DNA from: Streptomyces diacarni
Lineage (GTDB): Bacteria > Actinomycetota > Actinomycetes > Streptomycetales > Streptomycetaceae
Length of the DNA stretch: 64,000 nt
Direction of reading: 5' to 3'
Assembly: GCF_003323715.1 (NCBI RefSeq)
Contig: NZ_QOIN01000047.1
Span: forward strand, 496,001 to 560,000
Shown here: positions 16,073 through 23,861 of the stretch, in pieces
How the letters are laid out: each line of letters begins with the position of its first letter
Position numbering within the stretch: position 1 is the stretch's first letter
Position numbers and translations under genes: made by a program
The notes under the pieces: generated by a model
The model's database searches: none
Told to the model about the DNA's origin: nothing
What the model saw: the letters and a program-made list of their open reading frames with translations, nothing else

Positions 16073-16309
16073 ATGGTCGTCGCGAAACTGCACGAAGCAG
16101 GCCTGCGGGCCGAGCACGCCTACTGCGCGGCCCTGGCCTCGGTCGGCATCTCCTTCCTGAGCTGGGCCGCATCCGTCAAGGCGGAGAAGGCCGGCACGGA
16201 CAGGGCCGACCGGTGGGGCATCTTCATCGGCGAGTGGGCGCCGACGTTCTTCGGCCTGGGCCTGGCCCTCTCCCAGTACGAGAACGGAGGCTCCCGCTGG
16301 AAGAAGTAG
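16073..16309 (+). CDS. Small conserved membrane protein
   Basis: A 78-residue protein from ATG 16073, which has a GGGAG site seven bases upstream; an ATG at 16055 would add six residues but lacks a good site. Two hydrophobic segments are visible ('CAALASVGISFLSWAASV' and 'WAPTFFGLGLALSQYE'), with charged loop 'KAEKAGTDRADRWG' between. This looks like a small streptomycete membrane protein of unknown function. It ends five bases before the convergent TetR gene. Confidence 0.65.
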   Translation: MVVAKLHEAGLRAEHAYCAALASVGISFLSWAASVKAEKAGTDRADRWGIFIGEWAPTFFGLGLALSQYENGGSRWKK

Positions 16310-16313
16310 CCGC

Positions 16314-16967
16314 TCACCTCGGCGCGGGCACCCACCGGGCGCCCTTGGTGAGGTTCTCCAGGCCGGCCCAGCAGAAGTTCATCAGCGTCGCCGCCGTCTC
16401 CTTCGCGGAGGGGGCGGCGTCGGCTCGCTGCGCCGTGCGCGTGTTGGCCCACTCGGCCAGCGACTCCGCCGCGCCGACCAGCGCGTGCGCCAGCCCTGAG
16501 ACCTCACGTTCGGCCAGTGCGCCGTCGCACCCGGCGTCCTGCGCCGCCTGCGCCAGCAGCTCCGTCACCAGGGTGAGCACCTCGACGCGCATCGCGGCGA
16601 CCTCCCGCGCGAACGGCTCGCCCTGGGTGCGGGCACGGTGCAGCACGGCGACCCCGTCGGGGCGTGCCGCGGTGTGCGCGAAGAACGCCGTCAGCCCGTT
16701 CCACAGCTGCTGGTCGGCCGAGACGCCGCGCTCCCGCGTGCCCCGGCGCACCGCCGCCACCAGCGCGCCGATCTCCCGCCGCACGCAGGCCGTGAACAGG
16801 TCCTCCTTGGACTTGAGGTAGAGGTACACCAGCGGCTTGGAGACCCCGGCGGCCTCCGCGATGTCGTCCATGGAGGCGGCCTGGTAGCCGTGGCGCGCGA
16901 AAGCGGTCACGGCGGCGTCCAGCATCTGCCGCTCCCGCACCTCGCGCGGCATCCGCTTCTGCCCCAC
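16314..16967 (-). CDS. TetR-family transcriptional regulator
   Basis: A 217-residue TetR regulator. The HTH is 'GYQAASMDDIAEAAGVSKPL' followed by 'VYLYLKSKEDLFTACV' (residues about 30-65), and the C-terminal ligand domain is all helical. The GTG at 16967 is chosen because GAGGAG lies nine bases upstream; an ATG at 16952 is possible. It lies just past the fabG4-htdX operon and is the nearest regulator gene to the AGTAA/TTACT operator array, so it may control fatty-acid genes. That link is positional only. Confidence 0.85.
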   Translation of the reverse strand: MGQKRMPREVRERQMLDAAVTAFARHGYQAASMDDIAEAAGVSKPLVYLYLKSKEDLFTACVRREIGALVAAVRRGTRERGVSADQQLWNGLTAFFAHTAARPDGVAVLHRARTQGEPFAREVAAMRVEVLTLVTELLAQAAQDAGCDGALAEREVSGLAHALVGAAESLAEWANTRTAQRADAAPSAKETAATLMNFCWAGLENLTKGARWVPAPR

Positions 16968-17038
16968 GCTGCCCAACTCCTCTTCCCCGTCGCCCCGTCT
17001 GCCCCGTACCGCGTCAACTCCGCGCCACCGCAAGCGTA

Positions 17039-17067
17039 CGCGCCCCCGGCCAGGGGCCGGGGGCGCG
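17039..17067 (-). terminator. Strong hairpin after the dicarboxylate symporter gene
   Basis: A perfect 13-base stem (17039-17051 with 17055-17067) with a three-base AGG loop lies 23 bases past the symporter stop on the minus strand, before the TetR gene. Confidence 0.8.
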
Positions 17068-17089
17068 CGAACGGAGCCGGGCGGGCAGG

Positions 17090-18439
17090 TCAGCCGGTGG
17101 TGACCGGCTCCTGCTGGACGGCCGGGCGGGGCCCGACGGGCGCGTCGGCGTCCTCGACGCTGAAGCTGCGGGCGTGGGCGAACATCTCGCGGTCCAGGAT
17201 CTTCTCCTTGGCGGAGACCAGGACCGGGATGACGACCTGCCCGGCGACGTTCGTCGCCGTGCGCATCATGTCCAGGATCGGGTCGATGGCCAGCAGCAGG
17301 CCCACGCCCTGAAGGGGCAGGCCCAGCGTCGACAGGGTCAGGGTGAGCATCACCGTCGCACCCGTGAGCCCCGCCGTGGCGGCCGAGCCGATGACCGAGA
17401 CGAAGACGATCAGCAGGTACTCCTTGAGCCCCATGTCCACGTGGAAGAACTCGCCCACGAAGATGGCCGCGATCGCCGGGTAGATGGAGGCGCAGCCGTC
17501 CATCTTCGTCGTCGAGCCGAACGGCACCGCGAACGACGCGTACTCCTTGGGCACCCCGAGCCGCTCGGTGACCTTCTGCGTCAGCGGCATGGTGCCGACC
17601 GAGGAGCGGGAGACGAACGCCAGCTGGATGGCGGGCCAGGCGCCCTTGAAGAACTGGAGCGGGTTGACCTTGGCGACCGTGCCCAGCAGCAACGGGTAGA
17701 CGCCGAAGAGGACCAGCGCGCAGCCGACGTAGATGTCGGCGGTGAAGGTGGCGTAGCTGCCGATCAGGTCCCAGCCGTAGTCCTTGATGGCGGTGCCGAT
17801 CAGGCCGATGGTGCCCACGGGGGCCAGCCGGATGATCCACCACAGCGCCTTTTGGAGCAGCGCCAGAACGGACTCGCCCAGCTTGAGCAGCGGTTCGGCC
17901 TTCTCCCCCAGCTTGAGCGCGGCGACACCGACGACGACCGCCATGAAGACGATCTGCAGCACCTGCAGTTCGGTGAACGGCGTGATGACGTCCTTCGGGA
18001 TGATCCCGGTGAGGAAGTCCAGCCAGGAGCCCTGGGTGTCCGGCTCGGCGGCGTCCTTGGCGGACAGCCCCGTACCGGAGCCCGGGTTGGTGACCAGGCC
18101 GATGAGCAGCCCCAGCGCCACGGCGATCAGCGAGGTCGCCATGAACCACAGCAGGGTGCGGGTGGCGAGCCGGGCCGCGTTGTGCACGTTGCGCAGGTTG
18201 GTGATCGAAATGGTGATCGCGAAGAAGACCAGCGGGGCGACGGCCAGCTTCAGCAGCTGGACGAAGATCTCACCGATCTTGGTGAGCGCGGTGCCCAGCC
18301 AGGCGACGTCCCAGGTGTTGGCGACCCAGCCGAGGACCACGCCGAGGACGAGGCCTGCCAGGATCTGCGCCCAGAACGGGACCTTGGGTATGCGGAAGCC
18401 CTTCGCGGGCGTGGCGGTATCGGACGGTGACGAGGACAC
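17090..18439 (-). CDS. Dicarboxylate/amino acid:cation symporter (DAACS family)
   Basis: A 449-residue membrane transporter of the DctA/GltP family. About eight hydrophobic helices and the two re-entrant loops are visible. The conserved serine-rich stretch is 'FVSRSSVGTMPLTQKV', the substrate/cation loop is 'VPFGSTTKMDGCASIYPAI', and 'IDPILDMMRTATNVAGQ' is the helix-8 signature with the conserved Asp, Arg and Asn. It imports C4-dicarboxylates, glutamate or aspartate with Na+ or H+. It is a single gene with a perfect 19-base palindrome about 270 bases upstream and a strong terminator downstream. Confidence 0.88.
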   Translation of the reverse strand: MSSSPSDTATPAKGFRIPKVPFWAQILAGLVLGVVLGWVANTWDVAWLGTALTKIGEIFVQLLKLAVAPLVFFAITISITNLRNVHNAARLATRTLLWFMATSLIAVALGLLIGLVTNPGSGTGLSAKDAAEPDTQGSWLDFLTGIIPKDVITPFTELQVLQIVFMAVVVGVAALKLGEKAEPLLKLGESVLALLQKALWWIIRLAPVGTIGLIGTAIKDYGWDLIGSYATFTADIYVGCALVLFGVYPLLLGTVAKVNPLQFFKGAWPAIQLAFVSRSSVGTMPLTQKVTERLGVPKEYASFAVPFGSTTKMDGCASIYPAIAAIFVGEFFHVDMGLKEYLLIVFVSVIGSAATAGLTGATVMLTLTLSTLGLPLQGVGLLLAIDPILDMMRTATNVAGQVVIPVLVSAKEKILDREMFAHARSFSVEDADAPVGPRPAVQQEPVTTG

Positions 18440-18709
18440 GGACCTACTCCGGGGGCGTCATCGAGCGCGTCGAAGGAGGCGCGCTCTCGGGCTGGAAGGG
18501 GCGTCGCGAGCAGGGATCGCAGGACGGTGCGGTCGATTCGCGCCGGAGGGTAGTCCGGCCGCGCTGTCAGCGACAGGTCGCCGACATACAGCGGCACAGA
18601 TCGACGTGCAGCCTTGCCACGAGCGCCAGGGAGGGCCTTCCCCGGTGCGCGTCGGAAGTGGGGGCTGCGTTCGTCATGGCCGTCACGCTAACACTCCGTC
18701 TTTGGCTTA
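18440..18709. other. Leader region of the symporter gene, no gene seen
   Basis: About 270 bases upstream of the symporter start have no convincing reading frame on either strand. The right end becomes AT-richer near 18685-18705, consistent with a promoter next to the palindrome at 18710. Confidence 0.4.
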
Positions 18710-18728
18710 CCCAAAGCATTGCTTTGGG
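18710..18728. promoter_or_regulatory. Perfect 19-base palindrome, likely operator
   Basis: CCCAAAGCATTGCTTTGGG reads as two perfect 9-base arms around one T. A further partial copy, CTTTGG, lies just left at 18700-18705. It is upstream of the symporter gene (minus strand) and is a strong candidate repressor or activator site. I do not recognise the motif. Confidence 0.6.
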
Positions 18729-18749
18729 GGACAGGTACGGAACAGCTCA

Positions 18750-18786
18750 ACGCCCCGCCGGGAGAAGCACATTCCCGACGGGGCGT
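18750..18786 (-). terminator. Hairpin after the DUF4229 gene
   Basis: ACGCCCCG-C-CGGGA pairs with TCCCG-A-CGGGGCGT around a nine-base loop, with one mismatch. It lies 46 bases past the DUF4229 stop on the minus strand. Confidence 0.6.
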
Positions 18787-18831
18787 CGATGAGGGTGTGA
18801 CGAGGGTTACACGGCTACGGGAGCCGCACGG

Positions 18832-19149
18832 CTACACCGTGCGCGACTCACCCTGCGGCTGGGCGCCGTCCTCCTGGGCCTGGTTGGCCGCCAGCCGCTC
18901 CTTGGCCCGGCCCACACCGCCCACGATCTGCTCGGACATCGCCTCCCGCTGCCTGCGCAGCAGCACATAGCTCAGGGGGGCCGAGAGGACCAGCGCCAGC
19001 AGCACCACCCAGATCGGGTTCGACTTGCCGATACCCGAGGGGATGACACCGAACTGCGCCAGCAGCCCGACGACGACCAGGCAGCCGACGAAGATGCCAA
19101 GCCGCATGGTGGTGTAGCGGAGCGTGGCGTGCGACCTGCTGCTGCTCAC
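18832..19149 (-). CDS. DUF4229 domain membrane protein
   Basis: A 105-residue protein with two transmembrane helices (about residues 15-35 and 46-65) and the conserved turn 'LVLSAPLSYVLLRRQREAM' followed by an amphipathic, charged C-terminus. This is the DUF4229 pattern, found throughout Streptomyces with unknown function. It follows UdgX and the MqnE-like gene on the same strand with a 131-base gap, so it probably has its own promoter. Confidence 0.82.
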   Translation of the reverse strand: MSSSRSHATLRYTTMRLGIFVGCLVVVGLLAQFGVIPSGIGKSNPIWVVLLALVLSAPLSYVLLRRQREAMSEQIVGGVGRAKERLAANQAQEDGAQPQGESRTV

Positions 19150-19280
19150 GGGATCTTCTCCCTGCTCTCGGACGTGTGGACGTTTGGGGCGTTTCGCGGA
19201 TCCTCCCAGTCAAGCACAGGCCCCGCGGCGATCTTCGCCGCCCCCGGCCCGGGGAGCGGCCGGGCTCAGGTGCGCCGGTC

Positions 19281-19976
19281 TCACTCCAGCAACCGCGCCG
19301 CCACCCGCAGGTCGGACAGGAAGCCCGCGTACACCTCGTCCCGGTTCTCGGCGCGCAGGATCGCGGACGGATGGATCGTCGGCACCACCCGCTCCGAGCG
19401 CCCCCGCACCTCACGCTCCGTGCAGGTACCGCGCTCCTTGGTGACGCGGAACGACGAGCCGAACAGCGCCTTGCCCGCCGTGGCGCCCAGCACCACCAGC
19501 ACCTCGGGCTCCGTCAGCGCCAGTTCGGCGGCCAGCCACGGGCCGCACGCCGCCGTCTCCCGCAGCGTCGGCGGCTTGTGGATGCGCCGCTTCCCCCGCC
19601 CCTGCTCATGCGCCCACTTGAAGTGCTTGACCGCGTTGGTCACATACGACTGCGCCGGATCGATCCCCGCCTCATCCAGCGCCCGCTCCAGCATCCGGCC
19701 CGCTGGGCCGACGAAAGGTTCACCCCGGCGGTCCTCCTGATCCCCGGGCTGCTCCCCGACGAGCAGGACACGGGCCCGGGCGTCCCCACTGCCGAAGACC
19801 GTCTGCGTCGCGTCCTCGTGCAGCGGACACCCACGGCAGTCCGCCGCCGCATCCCGCAGCCTGCGCAACCCCGCGTTGCCCCGCCCCGGCCGCTCCGGCA
19901 GGAACGGCGACGCGTCGTACGCCTCCTCGGGCCTGTCCGCCCCGGTCCTGCGTCCCGCACCCTTGTCAGCTGCCAT
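19281..19976 (-). CDS. UdgX-family uracil-DNA glycosylase (uracil-DNA cross-linking type)
   Basis: A 231-residue uracil-DNA glycosylase superfamily protein. Motif A is 'VGEQPGDQEDRRGEPFVGPA', and 'TNAVKHFKWAHEQ' leads into the diagnostic loop 'GRGKRRIHKPPT'. The KRRIH histidine is the residue that forms a covalent bond with uracil-containing DNA in Mycobacterium smegmatis UdgX. The terminal motif is 'IHPSAILRAENRDEV'. Cysteines at 'CRGCPLH' and in 'ETAACGPW' fit the Fe-S cluster of family 4-like enzymes. The ATG at 19976 follows 50 bases after the MqnE-like stop with a small hairpin between. Confidence 0.9.
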   Translation of the reverse strand: MAADKGAGRRTGADRPEEAYDASPFLPERPGRGNAGLRRLRDAAADCRGCPLHEDATQTVFGSGDARARVLLVGEQPGDQEDRRGEPFVGPAGRMLERALDEAGIDPAQSYVTNAVKHFKWAHEQGRGKRRIHKPPTLRETAACGPWLAAELALTEPEVLVVLGATAGKALFGSSFRVTKERGTCTEREVRGRSERVVPTIHPSAILRAENRDEVYAGFLSDLRVAARLLE

Positions 19977-20000
19977 ACGGCTCGCGGTACCCCGCATCCC

Positions 20001-20020
20001 GGCGGCTGTCACAAGCCGCC
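20001..20020 (-). terminator. Small hairpin between the MqnE-like and udgX genes
   Basis: GGCGGCT (20001-20007) pairs with AGCCGCC (20014-20020) around GTCACA. It lies six bases past the MqnE-like stop and may weaken read-through into udgX. Confidence 0.45.
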
Positions 20021-20026
20021 TGCGGC

Positions 20027-21112
20027 TTACACCCGCATGGGCTGGGGCGCCTCGCGGCGGTCCGGGTCCGGCCCGTCGAAGGAGCGCAGGACACCGTGGT
20101 GGGCGTCGCGCTCGACCGGGCGGAAGCCGGTGTCGCGGATGAGCTCGACCAGGTCGTCCCGGGTGAGGACGTCCGCGTCCCGCGAGGCCTCGGCGGCCGG
20201 CGGGCCCGCCATCTCGTCGGCGCCGTGCTGGAGCGCCAGCTGGGACGTCTGCGCGCCGTGCACCGCCCAGCGGGCCGCCACGTGCGCCACGTTGTCCAGC
20301 AGCAGCCGGCACACGGCGAACGTCGCCAGGACCTCGGCGCCGGTCGCGCCCTGCGGCCCCTCGTGGCGCAGCGGAACCACAGCGCGGAAGCCACCGGTCT
20401 CGTCCTGGAGTTCACGCAGCCGCAGCAGGTGGTCGACGCGCTCGGCGAGCTCCTCGCCGTAGCCGAACCGCAGCGTGCAGACGGTGGTGAGGCCCTTGTG
20501 GTGCGCCATCCTGTGCACCCGGGCCCAGTCCTGCCAGCCCGCGCCCTCCGCCTCCCGCGCCACATCCTCGGCGTCCTCGGCGTCCGCGGCCTCCGCGCCG
20601 GGCCCCTCGAAGCCCTCGCCCAGGGAAGCCGGTGCGGCGGCCAGCAGCTCGTCGAGCACCTCGCTCTCGCTCACCTGCGAGGCGGCGGCGAAACGGCTGA
20701 CGTCGGCGGCCGTGAACGCGCGCAGCGCCACCGCCTCGGGCAGGGCGGCGCGCAGCGCCCGCAGCGCCCGCACCCACTGCTCCCAGCTCGTGTCCCCGGC
20801 CGCGCCCAGGTGCAGCTCGGTGGCGCCGTCGGCCGCGAGACGGGTGGCGGCCTCGACCATGTCGTTCATGGCGTCCGTGTCGTTCACGGCGTCCGCTTCG
20901 GCGGGAAGTTCCAGGCGGCGGTGCTCGGCGAAGTACGCCACGTCACCGTTCTTCAGCGCCCGCGCCTCGTGCGCCAGACCGCCGAGCCAGGCCAGGTCGT
21001 CGGACGCGAAGAGCGCGACCCCGTCCTCGTGCCCCAGCCGCTCACCGGAGCGGACCTTCCTCTCGACGTCCGCAAGCCGTCGCCGCAGCTCCGCGTCCAT
21101 TCCTCGCGCCAC
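20027..21112 (-). CDS. MqnE-like protein without the radical-SAM cysteine motif
   Basis: A 361-residue protein that follows aminofutalosine synthase (MqnE) along its length: 'ERLGHEDGVALFASDDLAWL' at the N-terminus, 'VDHLLRLRELQDETGGF' in the middle, 'QTSQLALQHGADEM' and 'LIRDTGFRPVER' at the end. MqnE normally has CxxxCxxC near residue 70 to hold the [4Fe-4S] cluster that cleaves S-adenosylmethionine. Here that segment is replaced by 'LPAEADAVNDTDAMND', with no cysteine. The frame is intact and in normal codon usage. The gene lies between Lrp/AsnC and DUF4229, where mqnE sits in S. coelicolor as I recall. It cannot perform radical SAM chemistry as read; a structural, regulatory or altered catalytic role is open. 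Confidence 0.78.
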   Translation of the reverse strand: MARGMDAELRRRLADVERKVRSGERLGHEDGVALFASDDLAWLGGLAHEARALKNGDVAYFAEHRRLELPAEADAVNDTDAMNDMVEAATRLAADGATELHLGAAGDTSWEQWVRALRALRAALPEAVALRAFTAADVSRFAAASQVSESEVLDELLAAAPASLGEGFEGPGAEAADAEDAEDVAREAEGAGWQDWARVHRMAHHKGLTTVCTLRFGYGEELAERVDHLLRLRELQDETGGFRAVVPLRHEGPQGATGAEVLATFAVCRLLLDNVAHVAARWAVHGAQTSQLALQHGADEMAGPPAAEASRDADVLTRDDLVELIRDTGFRPVERDAHHGVLRSFDGPDPDRREAPQPMRV

Positions 21113-21229
21113 CTGCCTGCCTCGTTGGTGCTTGTCGCGGTGTGCTGACCTTTCGCGTCCCTCACGTTCCGGAGGGCCTTCCGGGCGCCTCCGCGCGTCC
21201 CGACGACACTACGCCAGGCCGCCGGGGCC

Positions 21230-21682
21230 TCACTCCTCGGGCAGCTCGCCCACCCGGTTCTCCCACTTGGTGGACAGCACGATCGTGGTACGCGTGCGGG
21301 AGACGCCCTCGGTGCCAGAGAGCCGGCGGATGGTGCGCTCCAACCCGTCCACATCCCCCGCCCGCACCTTGAGCATGTACGAGTCGTCACCGGCGATGAA
21401 CCAGCAGTCCTCGATCTCGTGCAGGGAGCGCAGCCGCCCCGCCACGTCCTCGTGGTCCGTCGCGTCGGTCAGCTGGATGCCGATGAGGGCCGTCACCCCG
21501 AGCCCCAGCGAGGGGGCGTCGACAGTGGCGCGGTAGCCGGTGATCACCCCGGCCGCCTCCAGCCGGTTGATCCGGTCGGTGACACTCGGCCCCGACAGCC
21601 CCACCAGCCGCCCCAGTTCCGCGTAGGAGGCCCTCCCGTTCTCCCGCAGCGCCTGGATGAGCTGCCTGTCCACCGCGTCCAT
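21230..21682 (-). CDS. Lrp/AsnC-family transcriptional regulator
   Basis: A 150-residue Lrp/AsnC protein. The N-terminal HTH is 'MDAVDRQLIQALRENGRASY' with 'LVGLSGPSVTDRINRLEAAG', and the C-terminal RAM ligand-binding domain includes 'DCWFIAGDDSYMLKVRAGDV'. Such proteins form octamers that respond to amino acids or other small molecules. It sits in the middle of the menaquinone cluster between the UbiX-like gene and the MqnE-like gene and may regulate them. ATG 21682 is chosen because homologues begin at MDAVD; upstream codons are not conserved in type. Confidence 0.9.
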   Translation of the reverse strand: MDAVDRQLIQALRENGRASYAELGRLVGLSGPSVTDRINRLEAAGVITGYRATVDAPSLGLGVTALIGIQLTDATDHEDVAGRLRSLHEIEDCWFIAGDDSYMLKVRAGDVDGLERTIRRLSGTEGVSRTRTTIVLSTKWENRVGELPEE

Positions 21683-21722
21683 GGTGCCGCTGCCTCCCGT
21701 TGTAGAAGTCCGAACCACGAAT

Positions 21723-22409
21723 CTAAGGCATGGGCCCGACACCGCCCCGCCCTAGCTCCCCCTCCCAGCGCCGGTACAACTGGTGCGGCACACCCGCCGC
21801 GTCCAGCACCCGCCCCGCCACGAAGTCCACCAGATCCTGGATGTGCCGGGCGCCCGCGTAGAAGGCGGGCGAGGCGGGCAGCACGACGGCGCCCGCCTCG
21901 TCCAGCGTCACCAGATGCCGCAGCGTCTGACCGCTCAGCGGGGTCTCCCGGACGGCTACGACGAGCGGACGGCGCTCCTTGAGCGTCACACTCGCCGCGC
22001 GCTGCAACAGGTCCTTCGAAAGCCCGAGCGCCACACCGGCCACACACGCCGTGCTCGCCGGAACGATCACCATGCCCTTGACCGGATACGACCCGGAGGA
22101 CGGCCCCGCCGCCAGATCCCCCGGCGGCCAGTGGCGCACCCGGGCCGGGTCGGCGCCCGGCTCCGCCTTGAACGCGTCCGGGCTGCCGTCCGCGCCCCGG
22201 GCCAGCCAGCGGCGCAGGTCCGCCTCCGCGTGCGCGTCGCGGAACGGATGGCCCGTCTCGTCGAGGATCGTGAGGCGGGAGGCGCGGCTCACGACCAGAT
22301 CGACGTCCTCACCGGCGCTCAGCAGACCGCGGACGACCGCGGCCGCGTACGGCGTTCCCGAGGCCCCTGAGACGCCCACGATCCATGGCACCCGTCCTGT
22401 GTCACTCAC
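21723..22409 (-). CDS. UbiX-type flavin prenyltransferase of menaquinone synthesis
   Basis: A 228-residue flavoprotein. 'WIVGVSGASGTPYAAAVVRG' is the FMN/dimethylallyl-phosphate site, and 'PASTACVAGVALGLSKDLLQ' and 'PLSGQTLRHLVTLDEAGAVV' are the standard UbiX motifs. It makes prenylated FMN for the UbiD-like decarboxylase encoded at 26026. In the futalosine menaquinone route this pair is linked to decarboxylation of the prenylated naphthoate. GTG 22409 is the likely start, with a second GTG at 22391. It is divergent from a lipoprotein gene. Confidence 0.88.
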   Translation of the reverse strand: MSDTGRVPWIVGVSGASGTPYAAAVVRGLLSAGEDVDLVVSRASRLTILDETGHPFRDAHAEADLRRWLARGADGSPDAFKAEPGADPARVRHWPPGDLAAGPSSGSYPVKGMVIVPASTACVAGVALGLSKDLLQRAASVTLKERRPLVVAVRETPLSGQTLRHLVTLDEAGAVVLPASPAFYAGARHIQDLVDFVAGRVLDAAGVPHQLYRRWEGELGRGGVGPMP

Positions 22410-22520
22410 GGACCCGACCCTACTTGTGCCCTCCCGCCCCGCCGGGCGGGTCCGCCCCGGGGCCGGGAAACCCCGACAGGCTCGGGGCGGGCACGGGGGC
22501 GCCCGCGTACCCTCGACGCC

Positions 22521-23663
22521 ATGCGTGTCACCCCGCTCCGCCTGACGGCCACAGCCACGTGCGCGACGACGCTCGTCGCCGCCCTCACCGGATGCTCGGT
22601 GGCGGAGCGGCTCACCACGGGACTCAAGGTGAAACACGCCTTCGAGAAACTCGGCGAGCAGCCGACGGCCTCGGTACTGATGTCCGTGGACGGAAGCACG
22701 AGCGAGGCCGAGAAGTTCCTGCGCGCGGCGGGCGCACCCAACACGGACACCACCCGGCACACAGCGAAGCTCCTCACCCGGGGCGAACTCACCTTCGCGG
22801 TGGGCTCCGACAAAGAGGAGACCCCGCTGAAGGAACTGAGCCGCTCGGAGCGGCTCCGCTTCGCGGCGGCGATCAACTTCGGCGGCAAGGACGTGCTGGC
22901 GGCCAAGTCGGTGGAGGAGAAGCTGTACATGCGGGTCAACCTGCGCTCGCTGGTGGCGCAGACGGGTGGCGCCACCGCGGACAAGCGGCGCGCCCGCACG
23001 CTCGTCTCGCTCGCCAAGGACCTGCCGACGACACTCGGCTCGGCCAGGGACGCGCTCAAGGGCAAGTGGGTGGAGATCGACCCCGAGTCCTTCGACGACT
23101 TCGCGCGCGCCGCCCAGGAGATCGCCGAGGACGAGAAGAAGGGCGCGTTCGGACGGCACGGACCCGCGGTCTCCGAGCAGAGCGACGAGACGAGCAAGCG
23201 CCTGAGCCGGGCGACCGCGGCGGGCCGCGCGCTCAACGGCGAGTCCGAGCGGGAGTTCCTGGAGGGCCTGGAGAAGACCCTCGGCGAGCACGCCGAGTTC
23301 CACAAGGCCGGCGAGTGGGGCGGCGCCGAGCACGTGACGGTCTCCATGCCGGCACGCGAGGCGGCGCCGGACCTCTCGCGGGCACTGGAGGCCCTGGGGG
23401 CGCGGCTGAACCCGGCCAAGGTCCCGGACAAGAAGGTCAGCGCGGACCTCCAGATCAGGCGCGGCCAGCTCACCGGCCTCACCGTGGACCTGGAGCAGTT
23501 CCTCGAAGGCGAGGACGCGAAGAAGGTGCACCTGCCGCTGCGGCTGGACTTCGGCGGCGGCCACGCCGTCTCGGTGGAGGCTCCGGACGGGGTCCGCGAG
23601 CTGAAACCGCAGGACCTGCTGGCGGCCGTGGCATTCGGCGCCCTGGGCACGGGCGGACTGTAG
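22521..23663 (+). CDS. Lipoprotein of unknown function
   Basis: A 380-residue exported lipoprotein: residues 1-24 form a signal peptide ending in the lipobox 'LTGC' with Cys25 as the lipid-bearing residue. The mature part is charged and helical, with 'EAEKFLRAAGAP', 'KLYMRVNLRSLVAQTGG' and a C-terminal 'LPLRLDFGGGHAVSVEAPDG'. The overall pattern, an exposed domain with repeated K/E-rich helices and beta strands, resembles LppX/LprG-like or DUF-type streptomycete lipoproteins. I do not recognise a specific family. It is divergent from the UbiX gene and interrupts the menaquinone genes. Confidence 0.78.
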   Translation: MRVTPLRLTATATCATTLVAALTGCSVAERLTTGLKVKHAFEKLGEQPTASVLMSVDGSTSEAEKFLRAAGAPNTDTTRHTAKLLTRGELTFAVGSDKEETPLKELSRSERLRFAAAINFGGKDVLAAKSVEEKLYMRVNLRSLVAQTGGATADKRRARTLVSLAKDLPTTLGSARDALKGKWVEIDPESFDDFARAAQEIAEDEKKGAFGRHGPAVSEQSDETSKRLSRATAAGRALNGESEREFLEGLEKTLGEHAEFHKAGEWGGAEHVTVSMPAREAAPDLSRALEALGARLNPAKVPDKKVSADLQIRRGQLTGLTVDLEQFLEGEDAKKVHLPLRLDFGGGHAVSVEAPDGVRELKPQDLLAAVAFGALGTGGL

Positions 23664-23861
23664 GCGCCATCCTGGAGAGCGGCACCGGGGCGTCCGGCCC
23701 GGGGAGCCGGCATCCCGGACCGCCTCCGGAAGCGGGCGGACCGCCGCCGGACAAGCGGGGGAACCGGAAAGGCCCCGCCCGGCGTTGTAGGGGCAACGGG
23801 ACGCGTGTCGGTCCTGGGGGCATCGGGACGGCGGGGACCGCTCCTCGCGAGGGAGGCGAGC

